Under the pieces are notes generated by a model. It did no database searches. It was not told where the DNA came from and saw nothing but the letters and a program-made list of their open reading frames with translations. Shown piece by piece: positions 31,914 to 37,380 of a stretch of DNA of 37,380 nucleotides (within the stretch, counting starts at the first letter, position 1; each line of letters opens with the position of its first letter). The position numbers and the translations under genes were made by a program. Source of the stretch: CAZRUA01 sp964603125 (GTDB lineage Bacteria; Bacteroidota; Bacteroidia; B-17B0; Aurantibacillaceae); the NCBI GenBank assembly GCA_964603125.1, contig CAZRUA010000025.1, positions 1 to 37,380 of the forward strand, written 5' to 3'.

Positions 31914-32543
31914 TTATTCCATACAAAACCCCACACCAACCTGCACACTAAGCCCTGATTGTCTGAAACCACCAACGTATATTCTTTCTCCCCTGTAGTA
32001 AGGTGTTTTGCGCCATCGTGAGCTTGAAATGTCATATTCGTATTCAATTAATCCTGATAAGGCAATTCTTCCCATCTTAATCTTAGTTTGTAATCCAAGT
32101 TTTGGCGAGAAAAATGGATTTTTTTGCTTTAATAGTGAGTTTTGGTAAAGCCTTAATCTCCCCGCATTAGCTCCTAAATACCAGTTGATTAATAACCAAT
32201 TGTTATGTATAATTTTGCCTCCACCTCCATGAGAAACTACAAATCCAGTTAGCTTTCCTGAAATGGAATCGTTAATGTGAAATGTAATGGGTACAACTTG
32301 ATTATACAAAAGGTGACCGTAGTAATTTGTACCTCGTTCAACACTAAAATATCCGCTAATTCCTATTCCAACTTGTTTAATAGGTTGCGATAGATTATAT
32401 GATTTAATGGTGTTTAGTTGCTCATAGAAATTGGATTTATAAAATTTGTAGCCATAATAAAAATCTATAGAATTATGATTATGGTCATTTTTTTGTGAAC
32501 AACAAATGTATGGTAACAACAGTAATAGAAGTAAGTTTTTCAT
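31914..32543 (-). CDS. Secreted beta-barrel-like protein of unknown function
   Basis: The 209-residue protein has a signal peptide (MKNLLLLLLLPYICCSQ; the cysteines might make it a lipoprotein, but CCSQ is not a standard lipobox). The mature part consists of alternating amphipathic strands rich in Tyr, Gly and Phe: VGIGISGYFSVERGTNYYG, INWYLGANAGRL, ALSGLIEYEYDI, and a final strand SGLSVQVGVGFCME. This fits a small outer-membrane beta-barrel of about eight strands. I recognise no named family. It lies 85 nt downstream of, and on the same strand as, the gasdermin-like gene, so the two may be co-transcribed. Its end faces the LuxR fragment. Confidence 0.62.
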   Translation of the reverse strand: MKNLLLLLLLPYICCSQKNDHNHNSIDFYYGYKFYKSNFYEQLNTIKSYNLSQPIKQVGIGISGYFSVERGTNYYGHLLYNQVVPITFHINDSISGKLTGFVVSHGGGGKIIHNNWLLINWYLGANAGRLRLYQNSLLKQKNPFFSPKLGLQTKIKMGRIALSGLIEYEYDISSSRWRKTPYYRGERIYVGGFRQSGLSVQVGVGFCME

Positions 32544-32628
32544 ATTACCAATAAAACACTATGAGGTAACAAAGCAAGTCAGGCCTTCTTTCGAAAGCTA
32601 AAAATGTATTTATAAAGTACGACTTATT

Positions 32629-33294
32629 TTATCCTATCATCTCAAAATCGCCGTTTGCCTTATATTTTACGGCTGTATAAAGCGGCTGGATTTTGGTTTC
32701 GCTAATTATTTCAAGGGTTGATTTAGCATTACTTACATATTCTACTTTACCATCGCCAACAGCACCGATAGAACTTAAAGGAATATTGTTTTTACCTTTG
32801 ATTACAACTGTATTGCCTCTTTCGGCACTAAAAATAACTGTTCCAGATTCGGCTTCAATTACTTCGGATATAAAGTGGTATTTATTGCGGTGCATTAATT
32901 TATTAAAACCCTTTTCTTCCCAATAAGCGCTTAGAGCATCGTTAATTAAAGCTAGTTTAACAGAAGTACGTGTTATTTGTTTTAAGGAAACAAAAGCAGT
33001 GTTTTTGCCATTAAATTTCAATTCAATTTCTCCTTGGGCAACTGGGGCGCTTGCCGAGCCTCCAATTTTAACTTCAATATTCGATTCGGAAGTGAATTTT
33101 AAATCAGCTTTATTAGATACTGTTGTTTTTCCTTGTAGCGAAAATCCATCAACAACATCCTCGATATTCCCCCAAATTAAATGCTGACCATCATCGTTTA
33201 ATACAATATCTCCAACACGTATAGGGCGTTCAATAAAATTGCCAATTAAGTTTAATCCTGCAAATACTTTTTGTGTTCGTTTTAAAGCTGGCAT
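32629..33294 (-). CDS. Unknown protein with gasdermin-like sequence pattern (tentative)
   Basis: ATG 33294 gives 221 residues; the longer frame from TTG 33348 starts inside a hairpin and is rejected. There is no signal peptide, no membrane helix and no cysteine. By eye the order of elements resembles gasdermin pore-forming domains. An N-terminal IRVGDIVLNDDGQHLIWGN leads to NIEDVVDG. Two amphipathic hairpins with Gly/Ala/Ser turns follow (NIEVKIGGSASAPVAQ, GEIELKFNGKNTAFVSL). A helix leads to YHFISEVIEAESGTVIF, and the last strand is IQPLYTAVKYKANGDFEM. Bacterial gasdermins also have an N-terminal acylated Cys, a ~20-residue inhibitory tail and a neighbouring protease; all three are missing. 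It could equally be an unrelated beta-rich family. An elaborate repeat-bearing upstream region suggests tight control. Confidence 0.6.
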   Translation of the reverse strand: MPALKRTQKVFAGLNLIGNFIERPIRVGDIVLNDDGQHLIWGNIEDVVDGFSLQGKTTVSNKADLKFTSESNIEVKIGGSASAPVAQGEIELKFNGKNTAFVSLKQITRTSVKLALINDALSAYWEEKGFNKLMHRNKYHFISEVIEAESGTVIFSAERGNTVVIKGKNNIPLSSIGAVGDGKVEYVSNAKSTLEIISETKIQPLYTAVKYKANGDFEMIG

Positions 33295-33331
33295 AAGTTT
33301 TAGTTTTATTGGTTTAGTGTTTTTCTTTTTT

Positions 33332-33357
33332 GCAGAGCTTTTTTGCAAAAGCTCTGC
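33332..33357 (-). promoter_or_regulatory. 11-bp stem-loop in the leader of the gasdermin-like gene
   Basis: GCAGAGCTTTT (33332-33342) and AAAAGCTCTGC (33347-33357) form a perfect stem with a 4-nt loop, 38-63 nt upstream of ATG 33294. On the minus strand it is followed by A's, not T's, so it is not a terminator. A role in translation or mRNA stability, or as a protein-binding dyad, is inferred. Confidence 0.55.
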
Positions 33358-33405
33358 TCAAAGATGGGTTTAGTTAGATGTTATATTTTATAACAACAGC
33401 TATGG

Positions 33406-33413
33406 CAAACATA
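33406..33413 (-). promoter_or_regulatory. -7 box (TATGTTTG) of the gasdermin-like gene
   Basis: A perfect TAnnTTTG on the minus strand. No TTG exists 17-23 bp upstream; instead the direct-repeat array begins 27 bp upstream, which suggests activator-dependent transcription. The leader to ATG 33294 would be about 105 nt. Confidence 0.45.
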
Positions 33414-33439
33414 CAAGCTTTATTTCATAAAAAAAATAC

Positions 33440-33520
33440 GTAGTACTACCTGATTTTTATCCAAGTAGTACTACTTGGTTTTGATCGAGTAGTTACGCCT
33501 ATTTTTTCGAGTAGTTGCTG
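33440..33520. promoter_or_regulatory. Array of four direct-repeat sites (candidate operators)
   Basis: GTAGTACTAC at 33440 and at 33465, GTAGTTACGC at 33489 and GTAGTTGCTG at 33511 recur at 25, 24 and 22 bp. Each site is preceded by a similar linker: T-rich, ending ATCCAA, ATCGA or TCGA. Spacing near two helix turns puts the sites on one DNA face, as in LytTR/AgrA-type or LuxR-type multi-site operators. The array lies just upstream of the -7 box at 33406-33413. Confidence 0.6.
33461..33478. repeat. Perfect 18-bp palindrome within the operator array
   Basis: CCAAGTAGTACTACTTGG equals its own reverse complement and contains the second direct-repeat site. It fits a dimeric regulator; the other three copies match only one half or part of it. 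Confidence 0.75.
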
Positions 33521-33594
33521 AAATGAGCACGGTTATTAAGTTTTAGAGCTAGGTATTGAACTAAAGAATAGGATAAAAACAAATTGTGTTACGC

Positions 33595-35289
33595 TTAATA
33601 CTCAACAATTATTTCATCATTTTTCTTTTTTAAGGTAATTGTTGTTTTCGGGTTATATAATTCTTCAACTATAGCAGTCATTTCTTTTCGCGTTAATGAG
33701 TCGTTGTTTTTCATTTTTTCCGTTTGATGCGTTGCATTGCTTGTTTCTACAATACTATATATTGACTCTGAATACAAAAATATCTGATTGTTCGTTCTAA
33801 ATGGAGAGGCAAAACCACCTTCAATAGTATCTTTAACTGAGCTAGTTTGTAACGAATAAGCAGCCAATATTGGATTAGTAACTCCCACTTTCATGTTTTT
33901 ATTCCAGTTTTTACCTAATAATAAAGTAATTCTTGTCTTTTCTTTTTTGTACTCAACATAAGGTATCGAAAGTTTATTTCCATTTTTTAAGTAAACAGCT
34001 GATAGTACTTTTTTATAAGCAGGATAACCATCAACCATTAAAATAGCATCATAGCCTGTTTTATTTACAATCTCTAATTGGGGACCATTTGTTTGGTAAC
34101 CATCGTCTAATGTTGTGGTGTTGAAAAGAACTTTTCCGTTTTCTAAGCTTTTGCCTTTGCTTTGTGCTAATTGCTTTTTAAACTCTTTAGCAGCCTCAGA
34201 TTCAGGGTGTAAGTCGAAATTTTCATACACTGAAATAAACGAACGTCCATAAGATTCGCCTGAGTTGTTTAATTCTTCAGTCAGAGCTTTGCTTGCTTCA
34301 ATTTGTTTTTGAAGGTCGGCGAAGTTGTAAGAGTTCCTATTAAAGTCATAAGAACTAGAGCTATGCCTGTTACAAGTGGCAATTCTAATAATTACAACAA
34401 CAAGTATTAAAACTACCCGAATAATTGCCCAAGCGTTACCCGAATCAGAACTACTGCTCGAGCTTGTATTACTAAAGTTAGAGCCACCGCTATTATAATT
34501 ATTATTAGTTAATCGTTCTACTTCTTTTACTCGTTTTTTTATTTCTTCACGTGTGGCTTCGTCGGTTCTTAAAGCAACTAAATGTGAAATTAATTCCTTT
34601 GCTAATGCAGGTTTATGTTTGTTGTTGAAAATGGATACGTATAATCGGATTAAAGTCATTGCATAATCACAACGCTTATCCATAAAAAAATCAGGTAAAA
34701 AATTCAATGATTTTAATCGATTCAAAGCAAAATGCTTTTTTAAATCTTCATCAGGAGTGGTAATTATTTTTTCAACCTCACAATCGGCATCAATAGCATC
34801 AATTTGATTTTGAACATTACGATTAACGTATTTATAGCACTCGTCTTGATATTCAAATGTTGTTAAAATCTTTAATTTACTTAGGTTTTGAAGCACAGGT
34901 ATATTTTCATTACTATAGGCTTCACTTATTAGCTTATTGTATTTAAAGGCAAAGTAAGGCGCAACAAATTTTAAAAAGCCATCCTCATTCATCTTTTCGT
35001 TGTTCTGATAAGATGGATTAGCGGGGATTATACTACGCTCTAAAAAGTCCAATAAATCTTTTTGTTTTTTTATTTCGAAATGATAATTGGCGATTTTCTC
35101 ATCATTTAAGCCTTCTAAAATTTTTAAGGCTTGGTCCTTCGAAATTTCTTGACCATCTAAAACAATATTTTCGTTGTTATTTAGTTCAAATTCCGCTAAT
35201 ACTAATCGTTTAGCTTGTTTCACTTTCGAACCATCAAAGTTCTCTATATCTTGAAGTCCCGGTAAATTAAAGGGCGAAAAGTATTCCAA
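33595..35289 (-). CDS. Membrane protein of unknown function, single central helix
   Basis: The open frame extends to 35454, but its first 55 codons lie opposite the alaS start and upstream of a perfect -7 box at 35310-35317. The best start is TTG 35289, giving 564 residues beginning (M)EYFSPFNLPGLQDIENFDG. Residues about 45-260 are helical and charged. A Ser/Asn-rich linker (262-284) leads to one transmembrane helix at about 286-305 (AWAIIRVVLILVVVIIRIAT). The C-terminal domain (from about 390) has beta-type segments such as LEIVNKTGYDAILMVDGYPAYK and ITLLLGKNWNKN, a pattern I recall from other Bacteroidota unknowns. Which side of the membrane each half faces is unclear. It is divergent from alaS. 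Confidence 0.72.
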   Translation of the reverse strand: MEYFSPFNLPGLQDIENFDGSKVKQAKRLVLAEFELNNNENIVLDGQEISKDQALKILEGLNDEKIANYHFEIKKQKDLLDFLERSIIPANPSYQNNEKMNEDGFLKFVAPYFAFKYNKLISEAYSNENIPVLQNLSKLKILTTFEYQDECYKYVNRNVQNQIDAIDADCEVEKIITTPDEDLKKHFALNRLKSLNFLPDFFMDKRCDYAMTLIRLYVSIFNNKHKPALAKELISHLVALRTDEATREEIKKRVKEVERLTNNNYNSGGSNFSNTSSSSSSDSGNAWAIIRVVLILVVVIIRIATCNRHSSSSYDFNRNSYNFADLQKQIEASKALTEELNNSGESYGRSFISVYENFDLHPESEAAKEFKKQLAQSKGKSLENGKVLFNTTTLDDGYQTNGPQLEIVNKTGYDAILMVDGYPAYKKVLSAVYLKNGNKLSIPYVEYKKEKTRITLLLGKNWNKNMKVGVTNPILAAYSLQTSSVKDTIEGGFASPFRTNNQIFLYSESIYSIVETSNATHQTEKMKNNDSLTRKEMTAIVEELYNPKTTITLKKKNDEIIVEY

Positions 35290-35309
35290 ATTGTATTTTT
35301 TGCTAGATT

Positions 35310-35317
35310 CAAATATA
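35310..35317 (-). promoter_or_regulatory. -7 box (TATATTTG) deciding the start of the 564-residue gene
   Basis: A perfect TAnnTTTG on the minus strand, 20 nt upstream of TTG 35289. TTTG at 35347-35350 lies upstream but with a 29-bp spacer, too long for the consensus. If used, the codons upstream of 35303 cannot be translated. Confidence 0.42.
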
Positions 35318-35443
35318 ATTAAACTTTTTAAAAAAATAATGTTCTTCAAACAAATTGTTGATGTTAAAAAAATCGGGCAAATTGCAGCTTCCAATCGCAA
35401 GAAAATGACTAATTTAAAGCCTTCAAAAAATGAATTAGAAATT

Positions 35444-37380
35444 ATGGAAAGCAATTTAGTACGTCAGGCATTTTTAGATTTTTTTAAAAGTAAAGGACAC
35501 GAAATAGTTCCCTCAGCACCTATGGTGGTAAAAGGTGACCCAACTTTAATGTTTAATAATAGTGGTATGGCACCGTTTAAGGATTTATTCTTAGGGAACG
35601 CACCAATAAAATACCCACGTATTGCAGATACTCAAAAATGTTTGCGTGTTAGTGGTAAGCATAATGATTTGGAAGAAGTTGGTGTTGATACTTATCACCA
35701 TACCATGTTTGAAATGCTTGGTAACTGGAGTTTTGGCGATTATTTTAAGAAGGATGCTATTGCTTGGGCTTGGGAATTGCTAACGGATGTTTATAAAATT
35801 GATAAGGAAAGATTATACGTTACTGTGTTTGAAGGTAGCGCAGATGATGGTTTAGGTTTTGACCAAGAAGCTTACGACTATTGGAAAGCATTAATACCTG
35901 AAGAGAGAATTTTACGCGGAAATAAAAAAGATAATTTCTGGGAAATGGGAGATACTGGGCCTTGCGGACCTTGCTCTGAAATACATTATGATGGACGCAG
36001 TGCTGAAGCGAGAAAAAAAGTTTCAGGAGCTAGTTTGGTAAATAATGATGACCCTCAAGTAATTGAAATTTGGAATAATGTGTTCATGGAGTTTGAGCGC
36101 AGAGCCGATGGTTCTTTAGTTAAACTTCCTAAACAACACGTAGATACAGGTATGGGCTTTGAGCGTTTGGTGCGTGTGTTGCAAAACAAGCAATCAAATT
36201 ACGATACAGATGTTTTTCAACCATTAATTGAAAAGATTGAAAGTTTGTGTGGGCATCGTTACAAACCTTTAGATGAAGATCACCATAAAAACCACCGTGT
36301 ATTGAATATTGCAATGCGTGTTATTGCAGATCATATTCGTACTATTTCTTTCTCAATTGCAGATGGACAGTTACCAAGTAATACTGGTGCTGGCTATGTT
36401 ATTCGCCGAATTTTACGTCGCGCAATTCGTTATGGATACCAATCTTTGGGTTTAAAAGAACCTTTTATGTATCGTTTGGTTCCAGTTTTGGCTAATCAAA
36501 TGGGCCAAGCTTTTCCTGAATTGAATAGTCAAAAGCTATTGATTGAAAAAGTTATTCGTGAAGAAGAAACGGCATTCTACAAAACATTAGAAATTGGTTT
36601 GCGTAAGATTGACCATGTTTGTTTAGAGCTGGTAAACCAAAAGATTGAAAATAAGATTATCGATGGAAAAGTAATTTTTGAATTGTATGATACTTACGGT
36701 TTCCCTGTTGATTTAACCTCATTAATTGCAAAGGGCTACGGCATTGATTTAGATGAAGAGGGTTTTAAAAAGCATTTACAAGAACAAAAGGAACGCTCTA
36801 GAGCTGCAACTGCTGTTGATACAGATGATTGGGTTTATACAGCATTGCAATGGCAAACAGAACGTGGTAAGGAAGTTTTGTTTGTTGGTTACGAGGACAT
36901 GGATGCAGAATGCTACATCACTCGCTTTAGAAAAGTCACTTCAAAGAATAAAGTTCAATACCAATTGATTTTAAATAAAACACCTTTTTATGCTGAAAGT
37001 GGTGGACAAGTTGGTGATACAGGTTTTTTACAAAGTGCTAACGAGAAAATAATTATTACTGATACTAAAAAGGAGAATGGTATAATTGTTCATTATTCTG
37101 ATGTTTTACCCGATAACATGACCGCAACATTCCATGCGCATGTTGACAAGGCGAAACGTTATGCAACTCAAAATAATCATAGTGCTACTCACTTGTTGCA
37201 CGCTGCATTGCGCGAAGTTTTAGGAACTCATGTTGAGCAAAAAGGTTCGTTAGTTAATGCTGATAATTTACGTTTCGACTTTTCGCATTTTGCAAAAGTA
37301 ACTGATGAAGAATTGTATCAAATTGAAAAATTAGTAAATACTAAAATTCGCGAAAACATTATTTCCGAAACTAAGCTTAT
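35444..37380 (+). CDS. alaS: Alanyl-tRNA synthetase, N-terminal part (runs off right edge)
   Basis: About 645 residues of a protein usually near 870 are present. ATG 35444 starts MESNLVRQAFLDFFKSKGH, the family's normal beginning. Two further in-frame ATGs at 35405 and 35339 would add 13 or 35 residues not expected in the family. The class II catalytic core shows PMVVKGDPTLMFNNSGM (motif 1 region), KCLRVSGKHNDLEEVG, HTMFEMLGNWSFGDYF (motif 2), DTGPCGPCSEIH and VDTGMGFERLV (motif 3). The editing domain has HSATHLLHAAL with the zinc-binding H-x-x-x-H. The C-Ala domain and final zinc ligands lie beyond the edge. It charges tRNA-Ala and hydrolyses mischarged Ser/Gly-tRNA. Confidence 0.95.
   Translation, partial: MESNLVRQAFLDFFKSKGHEIVPSAPMVVKGDPTLMFNNSGMAPFKDLFLGNAPIKYPRIADTQKCLRVSGKHNDLEEVGVDTYHHTMFEMLGNWSFGDYFKKDAIAWAWELLTDVYKIDKERLYVTVFEGSADDGLGFDQEAYDYWKALIPEERILRGNKKDNFWEMGDTGPCGPCSEIHYDGRSAEARKKVSGASLVNNDDPQVIEIWNNVFMEFERRADGSLVKLPKQHVDTGMGFERLVRVLQNKQSNYDTDVFQPLIEKIESLCGHRYKPLDEDHHKNHRVLNIAMRVIADHIRTISFSIADGQLPSNTGAGYVIRRILRRAIRYGYQSLGLKEPFMYRLVPVLANQMGQAFPELNSQKLLIEKVIREEETAFYKTLEIGLRKIDHVCLELVNQKIENKIIDGKVIFELYDTYGFPVDLTSLIAKGYGIDLDEEGFKKHLQEQKERSRAATAVDTDDWVYTALQWQTERGKEVLFVGYEDMDAECYITRFRKVTSKNKVQYQLILNKTPFYAESGGQVGDTGFLQSANEKIIITDTKKENGIIVHYSDVLPDNMTATFHAHVDKAKRYATQNNHSATHLLHAALREVLGTHVEQKGSLVNADNLRFDFSHFAKVTDEELYQIEKLVNTKIRENIISETKL

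Noticed and set aside
33295..33348. N-terminal extension of the gasdermin-like protein from TTG 33348
   Set aside because: It would start within a perfect stem-loop and add a Lys-rich stretch. ATG 33294 gives a natural N-terminus.
33332..33357. Terminator for the gene at 33595-35289
   Set aside because: The stem is perfect, but on the minus strand it is followed by A's, not T's, and it lies about 240 bp past the stop, inside the next gene's leader.
33440..33520. Possible CRISPR array
   Set aside because: The repeats are only about 10 bp with 12-15 bp between them and are degenerate. There are no cas genes and no 25-40 bp repeat-spacer structure. An operator array fits better.
31914..35289. 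Search for a caspase-like or other protease beside the gasdermin-like gene
   Set aside because: Neither neighbour shows protease motifs (no caspase His-Cys dyad, no HExxH, no GxSxG serine site). The peptidases in the window (M23 at 26.6 kb, CPBP at 27.7 kb) are over 4 kb away and belong to cell-wall or membrane families.
35290..35454. First 55 codons of the minus-strand frame opposite alaS
   Set aside because: They lie opposite the alaS start, are hydrophobic without a clear membrane helix, have no usable Met other than the frame edge, and lie upstream of a perfect -7 box.
1..37380. Prophage, integrative element or defence island
   Set aside because: No integrase, transposase, phage structural gene, restriction-modification gene or tRNA-flanked attachment site was recognised. 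Most genes are core housekeeping genes with similar composition.

Overview
The window looks like an ordinary chromosomal stretch of an AT-rich Bacteroidota bacterium, probably of the Flavobacteriales type. Three secreted proteins end in type IX secretion (T9SS) type A sorting domains. Promoters fit the Bacteroidota pattern TTTG/TTG, a 17-23 bp spacer, then TAnnTTTG, and clear Shine-Dalgarno sites are scarce. The gene set (bshB1, hutH, a TPR histidine kinase, solitary PAS-LuxR regulator pieces) also fits. I see no rRNA, tRNA, transposase, phage gene or CRISPR array.

Left part (1-6.8 kb, all minus strand): the 5' end of hutH, a 0.5 kb gene-free stretch holding degenerate repeats, rluF, a small membrane protein, dinB, and a large T9SS cargo protein with an N-terminal propeller. 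That cargo gene is bracketed by two nearly identical terminator-like hairpins. Middle part (7-23.6 kb): a tight operon of a VWA protein, aroE and an HPP membrane protein; polA; pyrG with a small membrane-protein partner; a 3-hydroxyacyl-CoA dehydrogenase; a TPR sensor kinase with no adjacent regulator; a secreted unknown; and a tight operon of relA/spoT, an RluA-type pseudouridine synthase, a methyltransferase and a YfcE-type phosphodiesterase.

Right part (23.6-37.4 kb): an HMA metal-binding protein, a T9SS cargo protein with a textbook promoter, bshB1, an M23-LysM peptidase, a CPBP protease, a T9SS-sorted alpha/beta hydrolase, a secreted unknown, a PAS-LuxR regulator split by a reading-frame change at an A7 run, two small minus-strand unknowns, a 564-residue membrane protein, and the 5' two-thirds or more of alaS running off the right edge.

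The most unusual area is 31.1-33.6 kb. A 221-residue cysteine-free protein (32629-33294) resembles, by eye, the pore-forming domain of bacterial gasdermins, but lacks both the usual C-terminal inhibitory tail and a neighbouring protease. Its upstream region carries four direct repeats at 22-25 bp spacing, one lying inside a perfect 18-bp palindrome. The array sits where the -33 element of a perfect -7 box should be, and is followed by a roughly 100-nt leader with an 11-bp stem-loop. Next to it lies the PAS-LuxR regulator broken exactly at an in-phase A AAA AAA slippery heptamer. The gasdermin call is a pattern-level hypothesis; the repeats, the palindrome and the frame change are directly visible.
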